This document shows positions 54,156 to 62,344 of a DNA stretch of 64,000 bases, in pieces; the stretch's first letter is position 1, and every line of letters begins with the position of its first letter. Origin of the DNA: Gimesia chilikensis. Lineage in GTDB: Bacteria > Planctomycetota > Planctomycetia > Planctomycetales > Planctomycetaceae. The stretch lies in the NCBI RefSeq assembly GCF_007744075.1, contig NZ_CP036266.1, positions 2,775,748-2,839,747 of the forward strand. The letters are read 5' to 3'. The notes beneath the pieces were generated by a model, which worked only from the letters and a program-made list of their open reading frames with translations, was not told where the DNA came from and did no database searches. Position numbers and translations under genes: made by a program.

Positions 54156-55397
54156 TTATGGCTGTGCGAGTTCACCCGGTGCACGAAACAGGGGTTCTTC
54201 CGAAGCAGCAGTCTTATCCTGGGCAGGTACTTCATTCGAAATACGAATGATAACCGGTGCTTCCTCTTCGATTTCATCGAGTGATCGGAAGGGGTTGATT
54301 TCCAGAGGAGCCTCTTCCCGTTGTGGTTCAGGTTTCGTTTCCACTTTGGGCTGAGGGATGGTCCGGGTTACAACGGGTTTGGATTGAACAGATACCGTTC
54401 GGGTAGCGGTTTTAACCGGTGCCGGATTATCAGGGATTTTCCGGAAGGGTTGTACTTTAACCGGCGCTGCCGATTCCATTTCTTCCTTCAGTGAGACCTG
54501 GCTGATCAGCTTGGTTTTCTCAGGGGCTGGTTTGCTTGGTGCCAGTGTTTCGCGTTGTTGAGCGCGGGTGTCTGCAGAAGCTTTCAGGCTGGCCAGTTGT
54601 GTGGGTTTATCCAGTGACGGGGTCTTCTGCGGTGCAGTTGCTTTCGCACTGGTCTGGGGCTGTGTCTGTTTTTCAGCAGACGCTGCTGCCAGTTGCTCTT
54701 CCGCTTCTGCTGTCTTGTGGGCGAGCATGCGATCTCTCAGCAATGCCAGTTCGGCTGCTCCCTGTCCAGCGGAAGTCAGATCCGGGTCTGCCGAGAGGGC
54801 GAGGTCGTATTCCTTGAGAGCCAGTTCTCCTTCGCCGCGCTGGGTATGAATATAGGCGACGTTGGCATGCGCTTCTGCTTCCGACATGATGTTGCGGAAC
54901 ATGGTATAGCTCTCTTTGAAGCGTCCCTGATGCCCAACAACCAGCGCGAGGTTATTCATGATCCGTGGGTTTTTAGCATCGTTCTGCAGAGCAGCGGCGA
55001 GTGCTTTTTCAGCGGCTTCATACTGGCCCCGCTGGTAGAGGGCATAGCCGAAGTCGTTCAGCACTTCTGAGTTATTCGGGTCAAGCTGTTTGGCCTGAGT
55101 GAAATAACGGGTAGCTGCAACAGTATCGCCCAGGTGCGAACAGACAATCCCCAGGCGATGGCAGGCCTTCACACTGTGCGGGTTCTTTTTCAGGTAAGAT
55201 TCGTATTTCTCCCTGGCGCCGATCCACTCTTTCTGTCTCTCCATTGAGCGAGCGGCAGCGAGAGCGTTCTCGTCTTTTTCTTTCCCACCGGGAAGCACAG
55301 ACTTCACTTTGGAAACGTGTGTATTCAACTGCGTGCATCCCTGGAAAGTGAGAGTGCAGAGGATCAAAGTTGAACAAAACAATCCATTGCTGTTCAT
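54156..55397 (-). CDS. TPR lipoprotein with Pro/Lys-rich C-terminus (Flp-pilus-associated candidate)
   Basis: 413 residues. The N-terminus has a lipoprotein signal with a lipobox-like TFQGC (Cys21). Four or five TPR units follow (about 45-210; clear copies at VKACHRLGIVCSHLGDTVAA and EVLNDFGYALYQRGQYEAA). The second half is disordered and rich in Pro, Lys, Thr and Glu. A TadD-like TPR lipoprotein is commonly encoded with Flp/Tad pilus genes; here it lies downstream of a CpaC-type secretin on the same strand, but a terminator at 55517-55553 separates them. A pilus role is therefore plausible but not proven. Confidence 0.68.
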   Translation of the reverse strand: MNSNGLFCSTLILCTLTFQGCTQLNTHVSKVKSVLPGGKEKDENALAAARSMERQKEWIGAREKYESYLKKNPHSVKACHRLGIVCSHLGDTVAATRYFTQAKQLDPNNSEVLNDFGYALYQRGQYEAAEKALAAALQNDAKNPRIMNNLALVVGHQGRFKESYTMFRNIMSEAEAHANVAYIHTQRGEGELALKEYDLALSADPDLTSAGQGAAELALLRDRMLAHKTAEAEEQLAAASAEKQTQPQTSAKATAPQKTPSLDKPTQLASLKASADTRAQQRETLAPSKPAPEKTKLISQVSLKEEMESAAPVKVQPFRKIPDNPAPVKTATRTVSVQSKPVVTRTIPQPKVETKPEPQREEAPLEINPFRSLDEIEEEAPVIIRISNEVPAQDKTAASEEPLFRAPGELAQP

Positions 55398-55516
55398 AAT
55401 TGTGTCCTGGCGTTATTTCAGACTGATTTCGGTTTCGATCGAAACCGTGGTGAGAGCGTCGAAATTAAAAGGACGCTTTCAGAGATTGTGACTGATACGA
55501 CTCGATTAAACCGTTA

Positions 55517-55553
55517 TAAAAAGTGGACGGATCCCCCGAAGAATCCGTCCACT
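55517..55553 (-). terminator. Intrinsic terminator of the minus-strand secretin/lipoprotein operon
   Basis: Arms 55522-55532 and 55543-55553 form a perfect 11-bp GC-rich stem with a 10-nt loop. On the minus strand the stem is followed by four to five T residues. It lies about 35 bases after the stop of the Gly-rich lipoprotein gene. Confidence 0.85.
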
Positions 55554-55586
55554 GTAGTTGAGGTTGCTCAGCAGGAAACTTCCGGC

Positions 55587-56180
55587 TTAGAAGAAGCCGA
55601 TTCCACCGCCGCCGCCACCGAAGCCGGAGCCAAAGCCACCGAAGCCACCATATCCGCCTCCGTTACCATTGTTACGGAAACCGTTATTGTAGGCACGGTA
55701 TGCTTCAAACCCTTCAAAGCCTGGTGTGAAGGCCGGAGCAACAACCACCCGTTCGTCAGCATCCTGCACGTTCATCGCCTGCAGCATTTTGACGATGACG
55801 TTGCGACGATGCATGTCCAGATCGTCGTTGCCATGAATCGGGTACTTGTATTCAGATTTTTCTGCGACAGACATGGAGCTGGGCTCGATCACCACCGGGA
55901 ACGGAGTGGAAGCCATGCGGACCGCAATCTGCTTGATGTGGTCTTCGCCTGCAGCATTCAACTTGGCAGTGGAGCCGACGAATTCGCTTTCAACGATTAC
56001 GAAGTCGGAGGCTTCACCATTTTCTTCCTGCTTCTGCCAGATATCATCACTGATGGTTCCCAGCGGGGCTACAGAATCGTGAGGGATCTGAGCCTGGTAA
56101 CCTTTGTGGTGGCAACCGCTGACCAGCAGTGCTGCTAAAGCAATAGCAGGCAAACTTGCAATTTTGGGTTGTATTGACAT
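55587..56180 (-). CDS. Gly-rich lipoprotein with OmpA-like core, downstream of the CpaC secretin
   Basis: 197 residues. A lipoprotein signal peptide with lipobox LVSGC (Cys23). The middle (about 60-150) has a strand-helix-strand pattern (VGSTAKLNAAGEDHIKQIAVRM, then VVIEPSS, then DLDMHRRNVIVKMLQAM) reminiscent of OmpA/MotB folds or CpaD-like partners of pilus secretins. The last 35 residues are almost entirely Gly, Phe and Asn. It follows the secretin gene by 93 bases on the same strand and is probably its partner or pilotin (inference). Confidence 0.65.
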   Translation of the reverse strand: MSIQPKIASLPAIALAALLVSGCHHKGYQAQIPHDSVAPLGTISDDIWQKQEENGEASDFVIVESEFVGSTAKLNAAGEDHIKQIAVRMASTPFPVVIEPSSMSVAEKSEYKYPIHGNDDLDMHRRNVIVKMLQAMNVQDADERVVVAPAFTPGFEGFEAYRAYNNGFRNNGNGGGYGGFGGFGSGFGGGGGGIGFF

Positions 56181-56273
56181 CGTTTAATCCCTTGTTTATT
56201 TCTTTCACATGTTCGAGGAGAAGCGATGTGATTGATATTTTAATAGTCTCTTATCAGGCGAAGTTAAAGATGA

Positions 56274-57956
56274 TTATTCAGAGAAACCGTAGTCACCGTT
56301 GATGTAGTACTTATCAGATTTTGTCTGATGGATGTAATCTTTCTGTTGCTGGTGAATCCGTTTTTTCTGCATGTACCAGACAGTGCTTCTGTGGTGCACA
56401 TCCGGCTTGCCTTCAATGTTGTTCATGAAGTAGAAGTCGATGTCACCTGGTTCAGTGACTTCCATGCCCGGCAGAATTGTCGGAGCATCTTCCGGTTCCA
56501 GCGGATGGACCAGTTCAGGACTGACGAGCACGATCAGCTCGGTTTCATCCCGTTGTACTGATTTGTTAGAGAACAGCGGTCCGACCAGCGGAATGTCTCC
56601 GATGAAGGGCACGCGGTTCAAGTCTCCACGCTGCTGTTCCTGAATCAGACCAGCGATTGCCAGTACCTGACCTTCACGCAGATCGACGGTCGTGCTGACA
56701 GACTGAGTATCCAGACCCAGGATTCCGTTGACCGACAGGGCAGGGTTGACCTGGCTGAAAGTCGGAGTTACCTGGAGACGAATCCGGTCTTTATCGAGTA
56801 CGGTCGGCAGGAAGGTCAACTGGGTACCAAAGCCTTTGAAGGTAGTGGTTGCTGCCTGAGCCCCACCTACACCAACCACGGTTGGTACAGCAAACTCACC
56901 ACCAGAGATGAAGTTTGCAGGACGGCCACTGATTGTCACCAGGTTTGGTTCTGCCAGGATCTTGGCATATCCGTTCTGGGCCAGAGCCGAGATGAACAGG
57001 TCGACGTGTTTACTATTGAGTGATGCGGTGACCAGTCCTGAACCGCCATTGGCCAGGTTCTGAGCAACACCGGTGAAGATCTGGCTCCAGCCGAATTCTC
57101 CCGCCTGAACGATCAGGTCGGTGCTGGCAGTCCGGGCAGCAGATCGGTCAAGCTGTGCGATTCGCACTTTGAGCATGATCTGTTTTTCACCAGGAACTTT
57201 CAGCATGTCGATGACAGTGGCTTCCGGCAGCACAGCTCCCCCCGGGAAGGGGTCAGCAGCCTGGCCATCAGCGAAGAGTGAACCTCCTCCAGCACCGTTG
57301 GCTCCACCACCGCCAACTCCTGATCCACCGGACCGGGCACGGATGATCGTGATGATCTGCACGGCTTCCTGCTCATCACGAGCCTGGCCACGCACAATCA
57401 GTTTGTCAGCAAAAGGAATCAGCTGAACTTTGCTGTTAGGAAAGAATTCATTGATCATCTTCTGGAATTCACTGTATTCCATCCGACGCAGGTCATCGAT
57501 GGAGTTGTCGCCTTCTACTTTCACCTGAACGCTCAGGATTTGTGGATTGGCTTCTTCTCCCAGCCAGAGGGTCATGGTCGTAGTACCGGTTTCTTTACCG
57601 ATCACTTCGACTTCCTGTGACCCGAAAGCGACGACTTCAATCTTGGTCGGATCGGCGATCGCGACGCGGAAGACGTCCATTTTCATTTTCAGAATTTTGG
57701 AATGTCGCTGCTGGACACTCAGCTCAACTTCAGATTCATAAATCTGATCAACGAGCTGATGCACCTTTTCTTTAACTTTGGTGCTTGCGACTGGTGTGTT
57801 CTTCTTTGCAGTGCCAGCCTTGAAGCCATTTGTTTTGATTTTTCCCGGAACGGGAGGTGCTGGCGGGACCTGTGCAGCAAGGGGCGAAGCCGTCAAAGCG
57901 ACACCGCAGGCGAGTGCCAGCATTGTGCGTCTTTTCCATAAGGCGTTAATAGACAT
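56274..57956 (-). CDS. CpaC/RcpA-type secretin of the Flp (Tad) pilus
   Basis: 560 residues. A signal peptide (about 1-28) is followed by the pilus assembly N-terminal domain (about 70-160, with SKILKMKMDVFRVAIADPTKIEVVAF in pieces), a BON-like domain (about 170-210) and a Gly-rich linker. The C-terminal secretin domain (about 260-500) has VNGILGLDTQSVSTTVDLREGQVLAIAGLI, PFIGDIPLVGPLF and ELIVLVSPELVHPL (pieces). It forms the outer-membrane channel for the pilus, which implies an outer membrane. No cpaA, cpaB, cpaE or cpaF is in the window. The divergent upstream region holds its promoter. Confidence 0.87.
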   Translation of the reverse strand: MSINALWKRRTMLALACGVALTASPLAAQVPPAPPVPGKIKTNGFKAGTAKKNTPVASTKVKEKVHQLVDQIYESEVELSVQQRHSKILKMKMDVFRVAIADPTKIEVVAFGSQEVEVIGKETGTTTMTLWLGEEANPQILSVQVKVEGDNSIDDLRRMEYSEFQKMINEFFPNSKVQLIPFADKLIVRGQARDEQEAVQIITIIRARSGGSGVGGGGANGAGGGSLFADGQAADPFPGGAVLPEATVIDMLKVPGEKQIMLKVRIAQLDRSAARTASTDLIVQAGEFGWSQIFTGVAQNLANGGSGLVTASLNSKHVDLFISALAQNGYAKILAEPNLVTISGRPANFISGGEFAVPTVVGVGGAQAATTTFKGFGTQLTFLPTVLDKDRIRLQVTPTFSQVNPALSVNGILGLDTQSVSTTVDLREGQVLAIAGLIQEQQRGDLNRVPFIGDIPLVGPLFSNKSVQRDETELIVLVSPELVHPLEPEDAPTILPGMEVTEPGDIDFYFMNNIEGKPDVHHRSTVWYMQKKRIHQQQKDYIHQTKSDKYYINGDYGFSE

Positions 57957-58483
57957 ACTCGTCTCCCAATCCTTTGGTCGTCAGTGTGGATATAAAGGTA
58001 TATTGGTTTGAACCAGCCCCGAGAAACAGTCTTACCTGGGACTGTGAATTTTTCAGTTACTTATACTTATTCCGGGGTGTCACTCAATGTCTGCGGTGTC
58101 GTTGTATCAGGTCGGATGGTGCAGTTCCCGTTATAGTCGTGCACATCAGGTCCAGAAAAACTGTTGCAGTTATCATAGTGCCTGCAAAGCGGAGATTCGC
58201 AAAGACAAATCCCACAGCATCAGTTCTATCGGAACAACCATTACTGAATGTTGATGGTTTTTTTGGGAGGTAGTTCAAGAATGTACAAAATTAGAGATTC
58301 TGGCGATTTCAGCAGTTTTCTACTTTATTCCTTATGTGTGTTGAGACGAAACTGAACTATGGTGGGAGAACTCCTGCTCTGGTGTCTGATTGCGTACCAT
58401 CCAGAGTGAATTCAGTGGTGATCCACCAGTTAACCTTACCAGTTAAGTTGTAGATACAACATAAAATATCAAAAGGTGGTCTC
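57957..58483. other. Divergent region between the secretin and the Cys/Tyr-rich protein
   Basis: 527 bases without a credible gene. Close to the rightward gene are two direct copies of ACCAGTTAA (58425-58433 and 58438-58446, 13-bp period) and an inverted repeat GTTGTA/TACAAC (58447-58460). An AT-rich TAAAAT follows, then the ribosome-binding site AAAAGGTGG. This is a compact operator-like arrangement. Confidence 0.55.
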
Positions 58484-59023
58484 ATGAATGCGAGTATTGC
58501 ATTGCTCATTGGTCTGAGTGTATGGCAGTCTGACGGTCAAGTCACGCCAGCCAACACGGTCAGTGCTCCCGCAACCATTTCTCCTGTTTCTTACGAATGT
58601 AATTACCCGGCTTCTCATGAGTGCATGTCGGACGGGTACTGTCAGTCAGGAGGCGGGAACGGATACTGTGGTATGTGTGGCAGCAGTTACTGTGATGGCC
58701 ACTGCAAACTGAAGAAACGTTGCTTATGTGACTGGAAAACGACGGGGGACATGTATCCCCACTATCCTTATGCTCCAGCATACCATGGCTATTATTACTT
58801 CCGGCCATACAACTACACCAACATTTTGCGTCAAAAGGGTGAGATCATCGCCCTGGGAGGAAATCCAAAAGCTCCTTACGCACACAAAATGTTCGACCGG
58901 ATCTATGAGCAGATTGATCTGACAACATATGAAGAAGCTCCTGCTGATGGCGACGGTGTCCCGGGGCTGGAACGAATTCATAACGAACTTCCCAGTCTGG
59001 AAGACATTCTGAAAAGCAAATAA
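58484..59023 (+). CDS. Small secreted Cys- and Tyr-rich protein of unknown function
   Basis: 179 residues, with a weak signal peptide (about 1-19). Residues 38-84 carry eleven cysteines in tight spacing (for example GYCGMCGSSYC and CKLKKRCLC), followed by a Tyr-rich stretch (YPHYPYAPAYHGYYYFRPYNY, in pieces, about 90-112) and a polar C-terminal part. No family is recognised. Cys/Tyr-rich exported proteins can become disulfide or dityrosine cross-linked in envelopes; that is only a suggestion here. Strong ribosome-binding site; an intrinsic terminator follows. Confidence 0.72.
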   Translation: MNASIALLIGLSVWQSDGQVTPANTVSAPATISPVSYECNYPASHECMSDGYCQSGGGNGYCGMCGSSYCDGHCKLKKRCLCDWKTTGDMYPHYPYAPAYHGYYYFRPYNYTNILRQKGEIIALGGNPKAPYAHKMFDRIYEQIDLTTYEEAPADGDGVPGLERIHNELPSLEDILKSK

Positions 59024-59064
59024 GCTGCTGCCGGATACCTGACGGACTGATAAGAAATTGAAAC

Positions 59065-59101
59065 AAAAAAGATCTGTGCCTTTGTGTGCAGATCTTTTTT
59101 T
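59065..59101 (+). terminator. Intrinsic terminator after the Cys/Tyr-rich protein gene
   Basis: Arms 59065-59076 and 59089-59100 pair perfectly (12 bp, the outer six A-T), with a 12-nt loop. The right arm ends in a run of seven T residues. It begins about 40 bases after the stop codon. Confidence 0.85.
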
Positions 59102-59159
59102 CGTTTGGGGAACTGGAGTGGGCGAATCTGATTCACCAATGGCAACTGGAGCGTGGACC

Positions 59160-60782
59160 ATGAGTCAGCGGGAATGGCTGATCTCCCTGGGGCTGATCTG
59201 GTGCGCATGCCTGTTTCTGATATCTACCGTAACGATCGCTGATCCTGACTTGTGGGGGCATACCCTGTACGGGATTCGTGCTCTGGAAGCGGATGTGCTG
59301 GTAGAGCACACCGATCCGTTCTGCTATACCGAACCGGGGGCAACCTGGATCAATCATGAATGGTTTTCTGAGGATACCTTCGGTTGGCTCTGGTTGCGAT
59401 TCGGGAATACCGGTCTCTGGCTCTGGCGCAATTTCTGGCTGCTGATGATTATGGTTCCAGGCTGGCTGGCTTTGAGATCGCAGCATGCCAGCCTGGCTGG
59501 TGGTCTGTTGCTGCTGGTTTATACCGCGTTTTGCCTGTCACAGTTCGTGGTCTTTGTGCGACCTCAGCTGGTGACCTTTGGCTGTTTTGCCTGGACACTC
59601 CTGCTGCTGCGTGGCTATCTGACTGATCCGCAACGTAAAGCGATCTGGTATCTGCCGGTCCTGATGTTGTTCTGGTCTAATTCGCACGGCGGGTTTCTGG
59701 CGGGAGTGGGAGTGCAGGGGCTGGTTGTCTGCTGGATGGGGGGGAAAACGATCCAGGGAATGTATCGGCCTGCAGATTTCTGGCGACTGGCATTAGTGAT
59801 CGTCTTTGCCTGGGTTGTGACGCTGATCAATCCTTACGGGGTCGGTCTGCATCAGATGCTCTGGGATCACCTGGTAACAAAACAGATTGTGCGAGAGTGG
59901 CAGCCGTTGTGGGAGGCGCGCCAGGCACTCCTGTATTACATTCCGTTTCTGCTGATCGGCCTGGCGTTTTTCGGATCACGTAAGTGGGAATGGATCGACG
60001 TGCTGCTGATAATCGTTGTTGCCTATCAGGCACTGAGCCATATCAGGCATGTGGCTCTGCTCGCGATCGCTGTGCTGATCCTGCTGCCGGCACCTTTGTC
60101 GGAAGGGCTTCACAAACTGTTACCCCGTCTGCATCAGCGCTGGGCGGGCCCGCAGCGTACCGGATTGCGAATGTTACTGGTAGGAGGACTCCTCTTGGGG
60201 ATTTATGGACTATCCGTGCATACGATTGTAAAACTCTGGCAGCAGCAGGTAGCACCCTGGCAGATCGGCGTGGAAACACAGAGTCGGGCTCCGGGTATGC
60301 CTGTGGCTGCAATCGAAATATTGCAGCAAGCGGATCTGCGGGGGAACATTCTTACCGACTATGGCTGGGCGCAATATGTCATCTGGCAGACCTTTCCCGA
60401 GTCACGAATTGCATTTGACGGGCGCTATCGGACCGTCTATTCCGCGCAACTGGAACAGGAACTGGTTGAGTTTCAGCAGTTAAACGCTGATTCGTCTGGA
60501 CCCACACCATTGCTGGATGCGTATCCAACTGAAATCCTGTTGCTTCCTGCAGCTCAGCCGGTCCAGGGATATCTGAAGCAACGGTCTGACTGGAAACAGG
60601 TCTATGCTGATGCGCAGTCCACGATCTGGCTTAAGGATTTGCCTCGTTTTCAACCGATTATCAGTAGAGCCAGGCAGGAATTGCTCCCGGTACCTGAGAT
60701 TCCGCTCTGGATCCTGTTTCCCGGGGATCCTCCCCGGCAGAAACCGGGAGAGGCATCTCTACAAACAGGACGGTCTACCTGA
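59160..60782 (+). CDS. Polytopic membrane protein, GT-C glycosyltransferase-like (tentative)
   Basis: 540 residues with about ten membrane helices in the first 380 and a soluble C-terminal part. An early loop after helix one has IADPDLWGHTLYG followed by DPFCYTEPGATWINHEWFSE; the Asp-Pro-Asp-Leu-Trp and His-Glu-Trp elements resemble the acidic first loop of GT-C enzymes that use polyprenyl-phosphate sugars. The later RGNILTDYGWAQYVIWQ and RIAFDGRYRTVYS also recur in such proteins. ATG 59160 is preferred because GGAG lies nine bases upstream; longer in-frame starts run into the preceding terminator. Substrate unknown. Confidence 0.68.
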   Translation: MSQREWLISLGLIWCACLFLISTVTIADPDLWGHTLYGIRALEADVLVEHTDPFCYTEPGATWINHEWFSEDTFGWLWLRFGNTGLWLWRNFWLLMIMVPGWLALRSQHASLAGGLLLLVYTAFCLSQFVVFVRPQLVTFGCFAWTLLLLRGYLTDPQRKAIWYLPVLMLFWSNSHGGFLAGVGVQGLVVCWMGGKTIQGMYRPADFWRLALVIVFAWVVTLINPYGVGLHQMLWDHLVTKQIVREWQPLWEARQALLYYIPFLLIGLAFFGSRKWEWIDVLLIIVVAYQALSHIRHVALLAIAVLILLPAPLSEGLHKLLPRLHQRWAGPQRTGLRMLLVGGLLLGIYGLSVHTIVKLWQQQVAPWQIGVETQSRAPGMPVAAIEILQQADLRGNILTDYGWAQYVIWQTFPESRIAFDGRYRTVYSAQLEQELVEFQQLNADSSGPTPLLDAYPTEILLLPAAQPVQGYLKQRSDWKQVYADAQSTIWLKDLPRFQPIISRARQELLPVPEIPLWILFPGDPPRQKPGEASLQTGRST

Positions 60783-60824
60783 CCGGCAGGAAAGTGAAAT
60801 GCAATTTTGTGGAATCAGTTTTGA

Positions 60825-61007
60825 TCAGCGACAGGAGCGAGGAGCTGAGCTGGCTGTCGCATCGCGCTCAGCCGGGTTATCCGTATCCAGTTGAAACAGA
60901 ATTTCGTCTCCCTCAATATCTACGACCGTTAAAAACTGATCGCCAACCTGAATAGTATCACCAATAGAAAGTTCGAGTTCGCAGGTTTGGGTTACCAGGT
61001 CTGCCAC
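60825..61007 (-). CDS. Small beta-rich protein of unknown function (60 residues)
   Basis: Starts at GTG 61007, behind AAGGTG at good distance on the minus strand. The core (about residues 10-44) alternates beta strands with turns: ELELSIGDTIQVGDQFLTVV and DIEGDEILFQLD. The IGD-x-I and VVDIEGDEILF pattern is loosely like the CsrA fold, but key CsrA positions (N-terminal MLVLTR, the GxN turn) are absent. The acidic C-terminal tail looks disordered. It stands alone, convergent with the polytopic protein gene and divergent from manA. Confidence 0.55.
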   Translation of the reverse strand: MADLVTQTCELELSIGDTIQVGDQFLTVVDIEGDEILFQLDTDNPAERDATASSAPRSCR

Positions 61008-61335
61008 GTAAGCACCTTTCGTAGGGAAGCAGTGTTCCTGGCCGTTGTTTTGTGTCGTCAGGAGAATTTCAACGGCAGGAAGTGTACATTAGTGTCGTTT
61101 GTGGGGCTCGCTCATGGGGTCAGGGGGGGAGAGATTAGCAGGAGATCCCGTTTATGGCAATTGGAACTCGGCAAGATCAGTAATTCGCCGAAAACGTTTG
61201 AAAAAACAGAGACTCGGGTACGCCCAATTCGTATGATTATAGTTGCAACCAGCAGGTTTGGTGGTTTAGGATAGATAAGGTTTCTATCCTTTCCAGTTTT
61301 TCTATCTTGTTATCTGGTGTTACTTTCCAACTGTT
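61008..61335. other. Divergent region upstream of manA
   Basis: 328 bases, holding the promoters of the small beta-rich protein (minus) and manA (plus). It has a G-run near 61122 and a pyrimidine-rich stretch before manA with two TTTCTATC-like units. No gene or strong hairpin seen. Confidence 0.5.
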
Positions 61336-62337
61336 ATGTCTTTGCAAGAAGTCCAATCGACGGCCACGTTATTGCCGCTGGAGTTTACGCCTCTCTTGAA
61401 GCGTGCCCGGTGGGGCGGGGAGCGTCTGGGCACAATCTTGCAGAAACCGATCGGTCTGGAAGGGGATTTCGGCGAAAGCTGGGAACTGTCAGATCATCCC
61501 GAAGCACCGACCCTGATTGCCAGTGGTGAGTATGCGGGATCGACACTTTCCGAAGTGATCGGTCAAAATCCCCAGGCAATGTACGGTGCGGGAACCTGCT
61601 ATTCGACGTTTCCGCTGCTGATCAAATTCATCGACGCTACCGATCGACTTTCCCTGCAGGTCCATCCCGATGATTCACACCTGGCCGACTTCGATGCCCG
61701 TAAAGCAGGGAAATCGGAAGCCTGGGTGATTCTGGATGCCGCCCCCGACAGCCGGATTTATGCCGGTTTGAAAGCGGGCGTTGATGCCGATGAACTTGGA
61801 GCCCAACTGGAACAGGGTAATGTCGAGGCCTGTCTGCACAGTTATCCGGTTCGTCCGGGAGATTGTGTGTTTATTCCTGCGGGGACTCTGCATGCGATTG
61901 GCGAAGGGATCCTGCTGGCTGAAGTTCAACAGACCAGCGATATCACTTATCGATTATTTGACTGGAACCGACTGGATCAGTCGGGCGAGCCACGCCCCCT
62001 GCATGTTGAGCAGGCATTCAACAGTATCAATTTCCAGCGGGGGCCCGTTGATCTGCTCGAGCCTCGATTACGTCAAGACGCCGACCACAGAGTTGAGACT
62101 CTGCTGGAATCTTCCTGTTTCTCTATCCGTCGCCATCAGAGTGCGAGTCCGCTGCGGTTACCATCAGTGAACCGGGCACAGATTCTGATTGTGCTGGAAG
62201 GGACAGGGCAGCTTGAGTGCAGTGCCGAAAGCTATGAGCTGTTCCAGGGTAAGACGCTGCTGGTGCCGGCGGCCGCTTCGGATTGCCAAATTGTGGTCGA
62301 GCACGAAATGACGTTCCTGGAAGTGATTCCCGGCTGA
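61336..62337 (+). CDS. manA: Mannose-6-phosphate isomerase, class I
   Basis: Zinc enzyme interconverting mannose-6-phosphate and fructose-6-phosphate, supplying GDP-mannose for glycans or feeding mannose to glycolysis. 333 residues. Cupin-fold metal ligands are in place: Gln108 and His110 in LSLQVHPDD, Glu128 in KSEAW, and His186 in PAGTLHAIG. The active-site Arg region LFDWNR is also present. It is the short bacterial form (the enteric enzyme has 391 residues). The ATG at 61336 matches the family start. It converges with glnD, with a 7-base gap. Confidence 0.93.
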   Translation: MSLQEVQSTATLLPLEFTPLLKRARWGGERLGTILQKPIGLEGDFGESWELSDHPEAPTLIASGEYAGSTLSEVIGQNPQAMYGAGTCYSTFPLLIKFIDATDRLSLQVHPDDSHLADFDARKAGKSEAWVILDAAPDSRIYAGLKAGVDADELGAQLEQGNVEACLHSYPVRPGDCVFIPAGTLHAIGEGILLAEVQQTSDITYRLFDWNRLDQSGEPRPLHVEQAFNSINFQRGPVDLLEPRLRQDADHRVETLLESSCFSIRRHQSASPLRLPSVNRAQILIVLEGTGQLECSAESYELFQGKTLLVPAAASDCQIVVEHEMTFLEVIPG

Positions 62338-62344
62338 ACCGGAA

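Noticed and set aside
57974-58273. 99-codon frame upstream of the Cys/Tyr-rich protein
   Set aside because: No ribosome-binding site, Cys/Arg/Val-biased noise composition, lies in a divergent promoter region.
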